The notes under the pieces are model-generated. The model was not told the DNA's origin, searched no databases, and worked only from the letters and a program-made list of their open reading frames with translations. 64,000 nt of DNA from assembly GCF_008692035.1 (NCBI RefSeq), contig NZ_VTFG01000002.1:1984001-2048000 (forward strand). Direction: 5' to 3'. Below are positions 1 through 7,468 of the stretch, in pieces; within the stretch, counting starts at the first letter, position 1; each line of letters starts with the position of its first letter. The position numbers and the translations under genes are program-made. The stretch is from Pseudomonas marginalis (lineage in GTDB: Bacteria > Pseudomonadota > Gammaproteobacteria > Pseudomonadales > Pseudomonadaceae).

Positions 1-1
1 G

Positions 2-673
2 GTCAAGACCGGCGACGAAGTGGCCAAGGCCCTGGCCAAGCTGCGCAAGGACAACGGCAAGAAACTCAGCGGCATCGTGCTCGACCTGCGCAACAACCCG
101 GGCGGCGTGCTGCAGTCGGCGGTGGAAGTGGTCGACCACTTCATCACCAAGGGCCTGATCGTCTACACCAAGGGCCGTATCGCCAACTCCGAGCTGCGCT
201 TCTCGGCCACCGGCAACGACCTCAGCGAGAACGTGCCATTGGCCGTGCTGATCAACGGCGGCAGCGCCTCGGCCTCGGAAATCGTCGCCGGCGCCCTGCA
301 AGACCAGAAGCGCGGCGTGCTGATGGGCACCACCAGCTTCGGCAAAGGCTCGGTACAAACCGTGCTGCCGCTGAACAACGATCGCGCCCTGAAGATCACC
401 ACCGCGCTGTACTACACGCCGAACGGCCGCTCGATCCAGGCCCAGGGCATCGTGCCGGACATCGAAGTGCGCAAGGCCAAGATCACCAACGAAATCGACA
501 GCGAGTACTACAAGGAAGCCGACCTGCAAGGTCACCTGGGCAATGGCAACGGCGGTGCCGACCAGCCAACCGGCAGCAGCAAGAAAGCCAAGCCGATGCC
601 GCAGGACGATGACTACCAGTTGGCCCAGGCGCTGAGCCTGCTCAAGGGCCTGAGCATTACGCGCAGCCGTTGA
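2..673 (+). CDS. ctpA: S41 family C-terminal processing peptidase (CtpA-type), 3' part only
   Basis: The window opens inside this gene; the reading frame is open from base 2 to the stop at 671-673. S41 proteases cut periplasmic or envelope proteins near their C-termini with a Ser-Lys dyad. The visible part contains the S41 core: the LDLRNNPGG stretch, the nucleophile context GGSASASEIVAGALQD and the general-base lysine context TTSFGKGSVQT. After it comes the conserved QGIVPDIEV segment and a lysine/glutamine-rich tail. The signal peptide and PDZ domain would lie upstream of the window. The next gene starts one base after the stop, so the two are very probably co-transcribed. The family call is firm; the symbol follows the usual Pseudomonas annotation. 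Confidence 0.93.
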   Translation, partial: VKTGDEVAKALAKLRKDNGKKLSGIVLDLRNNPGGVLQSAVEVVDHFITKGLIVYTKGRIANSELRFSATGNDLSENVPLAVLINGGSASASEIVAGALQDQKRGVLMGTTSFGKGSVQTVLPLNNDRALKITTALYYTPNGRSIQAQGIVPDIEVRKAKITNEIDSEYYKEADLQGHLGNGNGGADQPTGSSKKAKPMPQDDDYQLAQALSLLKGLSITRSR

Positions 674-674
674 T

Positions 675-1454
675 ATGCGTGTTGCCCTGATCATCGCTGT
701 GCTGTGCAGCCTGGCAGGGGTCGCCCAAGCGACCCCTGTCGGCGAATCCCACAAAGCCTACCTGACCCTTATCATCGACGACCTGGGGCAAAACCTGCCC
801 CGGGATCGTCGCGTGCTGGCCCTGCCTGGGCCAGTGACCACGGCGATCATGCCCGACACGCCCCACGCCGCCGAATTCGCCCGCGAAGCGCACAAGGCCG
901 GCAAGATCGTGATCCTGCACATGCCCATGGACCCCGCCACCGGCCCGTTCGCCTGGCACCCTGAACTCTCCCTCGAAGAACTTGGCCAACGCCTGGACGC
1001 CGCCTTCAAGGCCGTGCCCTACACCGCCGGCATCAATAACCATATGGGCAGTCGCATGACCGCCCAGCCGGCCGCCATGGCCTGGCTGATGGCGGAACTG
1101 CAGCGGCGCAACAAATTCTTCGTCGACAGCCGCACCAGCGCACAGACCGTGGCCGCCGCCGAGGCGCAGAAGATCGGCCTGGCCCATGTCTCGCGGGATG
1201 TATTCCTCGATGATGAGCGCACCGAAGCGGCGATTGCCACGCAGCTGCAAACCGCGATCAAGCTGGCGCATAAACAGGGTTCGGCGGTGATGATCGGCCA
1301 CCCCTATCCGCAGACGCTGGCGGTGCTCGAGCGCGAATTGCCCAAGCTCCAGGCCCAGGGTATCGAGTGGATTGATATCAAGCTGATGATCAGTGTGCGC
1401 AGCAATCAAGCCATGGCGGGGCACGGCAAGAACGGCGTCTACCGCTACAAATAG
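675..1454 (+). CDS. Divergent polysaccharide deacetylase family protein
   Basis: A 259-residue exported protein. Residues 1-19 form a signal peptide (MRVALIIAVLCSLAGVAQA). The mature part begins with the LTLIIDDLGQN motif that marks the divergent polysaccharide deacetylase (YibQ-like) family, and also has the ILHMPMDP and GINNHMGSRMT segments, which carry the putative metal-binding histidines. The family has a NodB-like barrel fold, but its substrate is not established; a role in envelope polysaccharide or peptidoglycan processing is likely. It follows the ctpA-type gene by one base, a pairing seen in many gamma-proteobacteria. Its 3' end overlaps the convergent next gene by ten bases. Confidence 0.88.
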   Translation: MRVALIIAVLCSLAGVAQATPVGESHKAYLTLIIDDLGQNLPRDRRVLALPGPVTTAIMPDTPHAAEFAREAHKAGKIVILHMPMDPATGPFAWHPELSLEELGQRLDAAFKAVPYTAGINNHMGSRMTAQPAAMAWLMAELQRRNKFFVDSRTSAQTVAAAEAQKIGLAHVSRDVFLDDERTEAAIATQLQTAIKLAHKQGSAVMIGHPYPQTLAVLERELPKLQAQGIEWIDIKLMISVRSNQAMAGHGKNGVYRYK

Positions 1455-2200
1455 TCCGCCATGATCTGTTCCACCCGCCCTTCAGAGCGCAACTGATCCA
1501 ACGCTGCCTGCAGCCTGGCCACCGTCTCATCCGGCACATCCTTGTTCAGCGCCAGGTACAACTGGGCACTGTTGAACCGCAGCACAGTCTTGAGCCCGGT
1601 CACACCGACCTGGCGCGCCAGGTAACGTCCGGCCGGGTCGCCGGTGGCCCACAGGTCGATCTGGCCATCCACGAGCTTTTGCGCGTTGTCCTGGTCACGC
1701 AACACCACCACCGGGTTAAGGCCCTGCTTCTCCAGGGTCTCGGCGATGGCATCGCCTTTATAGGCGCCGATCCTGTAGCGGCGCGCGTGCTCCAGGTCGT
1801 CGAGCTGGATCTTGCTGTCGGCCTTGGCCAGCAGCACCCAGTCGTCCGGACCGATGGGGCCGACCCACTTGAACAGCGCTTCACGATCCGGCAGGCGCGC
1901 CATCACAAACACGCCATAGCCGGGTTTCTCCAGGGCGAGCTTGTAGATTCGCTCCCAGGGAAAACGCAGGGTGAGATTGTAGGAAATGCCGGCACGCTTG
2001 AAGGTTTCGCGCACGATGTCCACGGCGATGCCTTCGATGTTCTCGTCCCGGGCGAAGTTCTTGCCGTTCTTGGCCATGTTGTAGGGCGGGAAATTTTCCG
2101 TCAGCAACACCAGGGAGGCGTCGGACGGCTCTTCGGCGTGGGCCGCACTCACCATGAAGATGGAGGCGCTGGCGAGGGCAAGCAGCAGGGTCTTGAACAT
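1445..2200 (-). CDS. Periplasmic substrate-binding protein (SBP_bac_3-like)
   Basis: A 251-residue protein starting at the ATG at 2200, where a signal peptide begins (MFKTLLLALASASIFMVSAAHA). The frame remains open upstream, but those residues do not look like an export signal. The mature protein matches the family 3 solute-binding fold: LTENFPPYN near the N-terminus, GIAVDIVRETFKRAG, and a second-lobe RYRIGAYKGDA. No permease or ATPase gene lies next to it, so it is an orphan binding protein. Similar orphans may bind amino acids or act as sensors; the ligand cannot be read from the sequence. It converges on the deacetylase gene and lies 66 bases downstream of hisF, in the same direction. Confidence 0.82.
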   Translation of the reverse strand: MFKTLLLALASASIFMVSAAHAEEPSDASLVLLTENFPPYNMAKNGKNFARDENIEGIAVDIVRETFKRAGISYNLTLRFPWERIYKLALEKPGYGVFVMARLPDREALFKWVGPIGPDDWVLLAKADSKIQLDDLEHARRYRIGAYKGDAIAETLEKQGLNPVVVLRDQDNAQKLVDGQIDLWATGDPAGRYLARQVGVTGLKTVLRFNSAQLYLALNKDVPDETVARLQAALDQLRSEGRVEQIMADYL

Positions 2201-2266
2201 GAAGGCTACCGGAATCCATGGCAAGCGCAGAGAGTGCCGCGCGCCTGCCATGGTGTCCAGCAACGT

Positions 2267-3037
2267 TTAGCGAACCACGATACCGCGCGCCGCCATGTAG
2301 GCCTTGGCCTCGGGAACGGTGTATTCGCCAAAGTGAAAAATACTCGCCGCCAGCACCGCGCTGGCATGGCCTTCGATCACGCCGTCAGCCAGGTGTTGCA
2401 GGTTACCGACACCGCCGGAGGCGATCACCGGAATACCCAGCGCATCGCTGATGGCGCGGGTCACGCCCAGGTCGAAGCCGTTCTTCATGCCGTCCTGGTC
2501 CATGCTGGTCAGCAGGATTTCCCCGGCGCCCAGGCCTTCCATCTTCATCGCCCACTCCACCGCGCCCAGGCCGGTCGGCTTGCGACCGCCATGGGTGAAG
2601 ATCTCCCAGCGCGGGGTTTCGCCCGGGCCGGAGACTTTCTTGGCGTCGATGGCGACCACGATGCATTGCGAGCCGAAGTGCTGCGCGGCTTCGCCGACGA
2701 ACTCCGGGTTGAACACCGCAGCCGTGTTGATCGAGACCTTGTCCGCACCGGCATTGAGCAGGTTGCGGATGTCCTGCACGGTGCGCACGCCACCGCCCAC
2801 GGTCAGCGGGATAAACACCTGGCTGGCCATGCGCTCGACGGTATGCAGCGTGGTGTCGCGGCCGTCGACGCTGGCGGTGATGTCGAGAAAGGTGATCTCG
2901 TCGGCACCCTGCTCATCGTAGCGACGGGCGATTTCCACCGGGTCGCCGGCGTCACGGATGTTCTCGAACTTGACGCCCTTGACCACGCGACCGTTGTCGA
3001 CGTCCAGGCAAGGGATGATGCGTTTGGCCAGCGCCAT
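2267..3037 (-). CDS. hisF: Imidazole glycerol phosphate synthase, cyclase subunit HisF
   Basis: 256 residues, the usual full length. HisF is the (beta/alpha)8 cyclase that uses ammonia from HisH to convert PRFAR to imidazole glycerol phosphate and AICAR, the fifth step of histidine synthesis. The catalytic aspartates sit in RIIPCLDVDNGRVVKG near the N-terminus and in VVAIDAKK in the middle. Phosphate-binding loops are seen in LTVGGGVRT and VIASGGVGN. The gene lies nine bases after hisA on the same strand and is the last member of the hisB-hisH-DUF2164-hisA-hisF cluster. Confidence 0.98.
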   Translation of the reverse strand: MALAKRIIPCLDVDNGRVVKGVKFENIRDAGDPVEIARRYDEQGADEITFLDITASVDGRDTTLHTVERMASQVFIPLTVGGGVRTVQDIRNLLNAGADKVSINTAAVFNPEFVGEAAQHFGSQCIVVAIDAKKVSGPGETPRWEIFTHGGRKPTGLGAVEWAMKMEGLGAGEILLTSMDQDGMKNGFDLGVTRAISDALGIPVIASGGVGNLQHLADGVIEGHASAVLAASIFHFGEYTVPEAKAYMAARGIVVR

Positions 3038-3046
3038 GGTCAGTCC

Positions 3047-3784
3047 TCAGCCGTTGTAGGCATCGCAGTAAGCCTGGGCTTCGGCGACGTCCAGGGTACC
3101 TTCGTAGATCGCGCGGCCGGTGATGGCGCCGATGATCCCTGGCGCCTTGGCGTCCAGCAGCGACTTGATGTCACCCAGGTTGTGAATGCCGCCGGAAGCG
3201 ATCACCGGAATCTTCGTCGCCGCCGCCAGCGCCGCGGTGAACGGCACGTTGCAGCCCTGCATCATGCCGTCTTTGGCGATGTCGGTATAAACGATGGCGG
3301 ACACGCCGTCGGCTTCGAACTGCCTGGCCAGGTCGATGACTTGCACGGTGCTGATTTCAGCCCAGCCGTCGGTGGCGACGAAACCATCCTTGGCGTCCAG
3401 GCCCACGATCACCTTGCCCGGGAACGCGCGGCAGGCTTCGGCGACGAAGGCCGGGTCTTTCACGGCCTTGGTGCCGATGATCACGTAGCTCACGCCAGCC
3501 TTGACGTAATGCTCGATGGTTTCCAGGGAGCGGATACCGCCGCCGATCTGGATCGGCAGGTTCGGGTAGCGCCTGGCGATCGCGGTGACCACCTCGCCGT
3601 TGACCGGCTGGCCTTCGAAGGCGCCGTTCAAGTCCACCAGATGCAGACGCCGGCAGCCCCCTTCCACCCATTTGGCAGCCATGCTCACCGGATCATCGGA
3701 GAACACGGTGGAATCTTCCATACGGCCTTGGCGCAGACGGACGCAGGCGCCGTCCTTGAGATCGATAGCGGGGATAATCAGCAT
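3047..3784 (-). CDS. hisA: ProFAR isomerase HisA
   Basis: 245 residues, full length. HisA is a (beta/alpha)8 isomerase that converts ProFAR to PRFAR in histidine synthesis, acting just before HisHF. The catalytic aspartates are visible as MLIIPAIDLKDG at the start and IVYTDIAKDGMMQG past the middle. Phosphate-binding glycines are in LPIQIGGGIRS and VIASGGIHN. The two-half pattern shared with HisF supports the assignment. It lies between the DUF2164 gene and hisF in a same-strand cluster and is expected to be co-transcribed with them. Confidence 0.98.
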   Translation of the reverse strand: MLIIPAIDLKDGACVRLRQGRMEDSTVFSDDPVSMAAKWVEGGCRRLHLVDLNGAFEGQPVNGEVVTAIARRYPNLPIQIGGGIRSLETIEHYVKAGVSYVIIGTKAVKDPAFVAEACRAFPGKVIVGLDAKDGFVATDGWAEISTVQVIDLARQFEADGVSAIVYTDIAKDGMMQGCNVPFTAALAAATKIPVIASGGIHNLGDIKSLLDAKAPGIIGAITGRAIYEGTLDVAEAQAYCDAYNG

Positions 3785-3823
3785 CTGGCAAACCTTATTC
3801 GATATTCAGCAATGCTTGGGAAA

Positions 3824-4081
3824 TCAGGGTTTCTCAAGCGACCACAGGTCGCTTTCGATGCTTTCGAACCTTTCTTTAAGGAGCGTCTGCGTATCGAAAA
3901 TCGCCCTGTTGTAATAGTGCGGAGCCACTTCGGTGGTGAACAGCTCAAGAATCTCGGCGACCTCGAACGAGCCCAGCTTGAGCTCGAAGCGGTCTTCCAT
4001 GAAGCGCTTGATCTTGAGGGTAGCCTCACTTTCCTGCTCCGGCGTGAGGGTCAAGATCGGCAGCTTCGGCTTCCTGGCCAT
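3824..4081 (-). CDS. DUF2164 domain-containing protein
   Basis: A small acidic protein of 85 residues (MARKPKLPILTLTPEQ...) with the helix-rich pattern of DUF2164, including IKRFMEDRFELKLGSFEVAEILELF and the PHYYNRAI motif. Its start is directly adjacent to the hisH stop at 4082, and it ends 39 bases before hisA, so it is embedded in the histidine operon. DUF2164 proteins have no assigned biochemical role. The position suggests co-expression with histidine synthesis, but nothing in the sequence indicates catalysis. Confidence is high for the gene and family, low for any function. Confidence 0.88.
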   Translation of the reverse strand: MARKPKLPILTLTPEQESEATLKIKRFMEDRFELKLGSFEVAEILELFTTEVAPHYYNRAIFDTQTLLKERFESIESDLWSLEKP

Positions 4082-4720
4082 TTACCAGCGCCCATCCCAG
4101 GCGGCGAAGTTCTGCAGCAATTGCAGGCCATGGGTATGGCTCTTCTCCGGGTGGAACTGCACGGCAAAACGCGAACCTTCGGCCAACGCTGCGGCGAATT
4201 CGACGCCGTAGTGCCCACCACCCACCACCTGGCGCGGTTTACCGGCGGCGATGTAGTAGCTGTGCACGAAGTAGAAGCGCGCCATGTCCGGGATGTCGTG
4301 CCACAGCGGGTGATCCACCGCCTGGCTGACTTCGTTCCAGCCCATGTGCGGGACTTTCAGGTGGGCGCCGTCTTCGTGCAGGTCCTTGCCGAAGAACTTC
4401 ACCTGGCCGGGGAACAGGCCGATGCAGTCGACGCCGTCGTTCTCTTCACTGCGATCGAGCAAGGCTTGCATGCCCACGCAGATGCCGAGGAACGGACGAT
4501 CCTGGCTGACTTCGCGCACCAGGCTGTCAAAGCCCAGGCGACGGATCTCCGCCATGCAATCGCGGATCGCCCCCACACCGGGGAACACCACGCGGTCGGC
4601 TTCGCGAATCACGCTGGCATCGCTGGTGATCAGCACCTTGCCGGCCCCTACGTGTTCGAGGGCCTTGGCCACCGAATGCAGGTTGCCCATGCCGTAATCG
4701 ATAACCGCGACCGTCTGCAT
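4082..4720 (-). CDS. hisH: Imidazole glycerol phosphate synthase, glutaminase subunit HisH
   Basis: 212 residues, full length. HisH is a class I glutamine amidotransferase that supplies ammonia to HisF. The triad is visible: the nucleophile cysteine in PFLGICVGMQALL and the His/Glu pair in RFAVQFHPEKS. The N-terminal AVIDYGMGNLHSV is typical. The start codon overlaps the hisB stop region at 4720, consistent with translational coupling, and the stop abuts the DUF2164 gene. It acts in a heterodimer with the HisF encoded just downstream. Confidence 0.98.
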   Translation of the reverse strand: MQTVAVIDYGMGNLHSVAKALEHVGAGKVLITSDASVIREADRVVFPGVGAIRDCMAEIRRLGFDSLVREVSQDRPFLGICVGMQALLDRSEENDGVDCIGLFPGQVKFFGKDLHEDGAHLKVPHMGWNEVSQAVDHPLWHDIPDMARFYFVHSYYIAAGKPRQVVGGGHYGVEFAAALAEGSRFAVQFHPEKSHTHGLQLLQNFAAWDGRW

Positions 4721-5313
4721 TACAAGACGCCCTTGGTCGAGGGCATCTGCCCGGCCATGCGCTCATCCAGCTCCACGGCCATGCGCAGCGCGCGGCCGAA
4801 AGCCTTGAACACGGTTTCGATCTGGTGGTGGGTGTTGGTGCCGCGCAGGTTGTCGATGTGCAGGCTGACAAGTGCGTGGTTGACGAAGCCCTGGAAGAAT
4901 TCCTGGAACAGGTCGACGTCGAAGCCGCCCACGGTGGCGCGGGTGTATGGCACGTGCATCTGCAGGCCTGGGCGGCCGGAGAAGTCGATGACCACACGCG
5001 ACAGCGCTTCGTCCAGCGGGACATAGGCGTGACCGTAGCGACGGATGCCTTTTTTGTCGCCGATGGCCTTGGCAAACGCCTGGCCGAGGGTGATGCCTAC
5101 GTCTTCCACCGTGTGGTGGTCGTCGATATGCAGGTCGCCCTTGCTGACGATATCCAGGTCGATCAGCCCGTGACGGGCGATCTGGTCCAGCATGTGCTCA
5201 AGAAAAGGTACACCGATATCAAATCGGGCCTTTCCGGTGCCATCCAGGTTGATCGAGGCTTTGATCTGGGTTTCCAGAGTGTCGCGCTCGACGGACGCCT
5301 TACGTTCGGCCAT
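4720..5313 (-). CDS. hisB: Imidazoleglycerol-phosphate dehydratase HisB
   Basis: 197 residues from the ATG at 5313; an in-frame GTG lies directly before it, but the GGAG in front fits the ATG better. This is the monofunctional bacterial dehydratase that converts imidazole glycerol phosphate to imidazole acetol phosphate. Metal-binding motifs are clear: FLEHMLDQIARHG, DLHIDDHHTVEDVGI and the C-terminal GTNTHHQIE. No phosphatase domain is fused, unlike enteric HisB. It is the first gene of the minus-strand his cluster; its promoter should lie between 5313 and the hairpin at 5440-5474. Confidence 0.97.
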   Translation of the reverse strand: MAERKASVERDTLETQIKASINLDGTGKARFDIGVPFLEHMLDQIARHGLIDLDIVSKGDLHIDDHHTVEDVGITLGQAFAKAIGDKKGIRRYGHAYVPLDEALSRVVIDFSGRPGLQMHVPYTRATVGGFDVDLFQEFFQGFVNHALVSLHIDNLRGTNTHHQIETVFKAFGRALRMAVELDERMAGQMPSTKGVL

Positions 5314-5439
5314 CACCAGCTCCGCAAAATCATTGGGCGAAAAAGGCAGCCATTATAGGGGCGCGGGCGCTAAACAGAAACATCGAAGGGGATAAGACTG
5401 ACGAGTTGAGGCGGGGAATGTCGGGATAGACATGTATAC

Positions 5440-5474
5440 ACAAGCGGGCGCTCCAGGATGGTGCGCCCGCTTGT
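5440..5474 (-). terminator. Hairpin downstream of the MFS transporter gene
   Basis: A perfect 12-base inverted repeat with arms at 5440-5451 and 5463-5474 surrounds an 11-base loop, directly after the stop of the 5482-7143 gene. On the minus strand only a weak T-rich tract follows, so this is a likely but not classical intrinsic terminator. It separates the MFS gene from hisB. Confidence 0.6.
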
Positions 5475-5481
5475 ATTCAAC

Positions 5482-7143
5482 TTAGTGGAACAGTACCGCC
5501 GTCTTCTGCAGGGTCACCCACACACCCCACGCCAACGGAATACCCACCACCAGCCAGGCCGCGATCGCCAACGGCACGGTGCCGGGCGCCGCTTTCCACT
5601 CCAGGGAAGTGCTGGCATCGGCACCCTTGTCATGGCCCAGCGCCTGCTCGGCGGCCAGTTCCGCGTCGGTCATGAAGTACTTGTCGGCCACCGGGCGGAC
5701 CAGCATGTTGCAGATAAAGCCCAGCACCAGCAGGCCGGCGAGGATGTACAAGGTGATGTCATAGGCTGCAGCGCGTTCAACGCCGATGCTCAGTTGATAC
5801 TCACGCAGGTAGTTCACCAGCACCGGGCCCAGCACGCCCGCCGCTGCCCAGGCGGTCAGCAGGCGACCGTGGATCGCGCCGACCATCTGGGTACCGAACA
5901 GGTCGGCCAGGTAGGCCGGGACCGTCGCAAAGCCACCGCCGTACATCGACAGGATGATGCAGAACGCCGCCACGAACAGCGCCACGTTGCCCAGGTGCCC
6001 CAGGTTCGGGATCAGCGCATACAGGGCAAAGCCCAGGGCGAAGAACACAAAGTAGGTGTTTTTACGCCCCAGGTAGTCGGAGAACGACGCCCAGAAGAAC
6101 CGACCACCGATGTTGAACAGGCTCAGCAGGCCGGTGAAGCCCGCAGCGATGGCGGCAATCGACGCCAATTGCCCGGCGTCCAGTTGGCCAAACGGCACAT
6201 CGACACCCAGCAGCTTGCCACCGAACACTTCCTGCAGCAGCGGCGAAGCCATGCCGAGGATGCCGATACCGGCCGACACGTTCAGGCACAGCACCAGCCA
6301 TACCAGACGGAATTGCGGGGTTTTCCACGCCACATTCACGTGCACGTGACGGTGGGTGATCATCGCGTTACTGGCTTTTTTCGCCGGTGCGGTCCAGCCC
6401 TCAGGCTTCCAGCCAGTGGGTGGAACGCGGTAGGACAGCGCGCCGCCGATCATGAACACGAAGTAGATCGCAGCCATGACCAGGAAACTCTGCCATACGC
6501 CTACGCTGGTCGGCGAAGCAAAGTGCCCCATCAGCGCAGCAGCCAGCGGGGCGCCCACCATTGCGCCGCCGCCGAAGCCCATGATCGCCATGCCGGTGGC
6601 CATGCCGCGCTTGTCCGGGAACCACTTGATCAGGGTCGATACGGGCGAGATATAGCCCAGGCCCAGGCCGATACCGCCAATGACCCCGGAGCCGATCCAC
6701 ATCAGCCAGATCTGGTGGGTATAGATACCCAGCGCCGAGATCAGCAGGCCGCCGCACCAGCACAACGCCGATACAACACCGGCCTTGCGCGGCCCGGCAT
6801 GTTCCAGCCAGCCACCCCAGATCGCTGCCGAGCAGCCCAGGAAGATGAAGAACAGGGTGTAGATCCAGCCCAGCATGGAGATGGGCCAGTCGCATTGGGA
6901 TGAGAAGACCTGGGCGATAAAGCTCATGTCCGGTGCACAGGCGACAGGCTTGGTGATACCCAGCGCCTTGGACAACGGCAACCAGAACACCGAGAAGCCG
7001 TAGGCCATGCCGATGCACAGGTGGATGGCCAGGGCGGCCGGTGGAACCAGCCAGCGGTTGAAGCCGGGCTTGGCGATAATGCGCTCCTTGGACAGGAACG
7101 CAGGCTGTGGGGCGGTAGTGCCCGCCACAGTGCTGCTGCTCAT
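5482..7143 (-). CDS. OFA-family MFS transporter
   Basis: A polytopic membrane protein of 553 residues, the long form found in Pseudomonas. After a short cytoplasmic leader come MFS helices with the oxalate/formate antiporter (OFA) pattern: HLCIGMAYGFSVFWLPLSKALG, GWLEHAGPRKA between helices 2 and 3, and TLIKWFPDKRGMATGMAIMGFGGGAMVGAPLA. A longer insert with PDMSFIAQVFSSQCDWP sits between the first helices. A second half and a charged C-terminal tail follow. OFA members carry oxalate, formate, pyruvate or other monocarboxylates; the substrate here is unknown. It is a single-gene unit with a hairpin after the stop. Confidence 0.88.
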   Translation of the reverse strand: MSSSTVAGTTAPQPAFLSKERIIAKPGFNRWLVPPAALAIHLCIGMAYGFSVFWLPLSKALGITKPVACAPDMSFIAQVFSSQCDWPISMLGWIYTLFFIFLGCSAAIWGGWLEHAGPRKAGVVSALCWCGGLLISALGIYTHQIWLMWIGSGVIGGIGLGLGYISPVSTLIKWFPDKRGMATGMAIMGFGGGAMVGAPLAAALMGHFASPTSVGVWQSFLVMAAIYFVFMIGGALSYRVPPTGWKPEGWTAPAKKASNAMITHRHVHVNVAWKTPQFRLVWLVLCLNVSAGIGILGMASPLLQEVFGGKLLGVDVPFGQLDAGQLASIAAIAAGFTGLLSLFNIGGRFFWASFSDYLGRKNTYFVFFALGFALYALIPNLGHLGNVALFVAAFCIILSMYGGGFATVPAYLADLFGTQMVGAIHGRLLTAWAAAGVLGPVLVNYLREYQLSIGVERAAAYDITLYILAGLLVLGFICNMLVRPVADKYFMTDAELAAEQALGHDKGADASTSLEWKAAPGTVPLAIAAWLVVGIPLAWGVWVTLQKTAVLFH

Positions 7144-7468
7144 TGATGTATCCCCCAGTTATTAGTATGCGTTCGTCAGGCGCTCTCTCCCTCGGCCTTG
7201 CACGCAAAGCGTGGCCGTTTTTGTAGAGTGAAGCTCCATTTTGGCGCGACGATAAGTCGCAGAAGGCGAACGAACGGCTGAAGATTAGCATTAGCGAGTG
7301 ACAGAAAAACCAAAATGACATCATCTTTTTGCGATTTTTCGGTTTTATTGGCGTCAAAAACCCGTTTTCACCCCTATGGATACAATGTAACGATCGGTGA
7401 CCTGACGCAGGCCGTCGGGCGTTATACTCTGCGGCTAAATTTTGAAATCGACATACAAGGACTCGCCC
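7144..7468. other. Intergenic region with divergent promoters
   Basis: No open frame with coding character is present. The region separates the minus-strand MFS gene from the plus-strand asmA gene and must hold promoters for both. A TATACT box at about 7424-7429 lies at a plausible distance upstream of asmA. No known operator or riboswitch was recognised. Confidence 0.5.

Noticed and set aside
1679..5026. Long plus-strand open frame of 1115 codons
   Set aside because: It runs antisense across hisF, hisA, the DUF2164 gene, hisH and part of hisB, all of which have clear motifs. GC-rich DNA gives long antisense frames, and this one has no recognisable domain.
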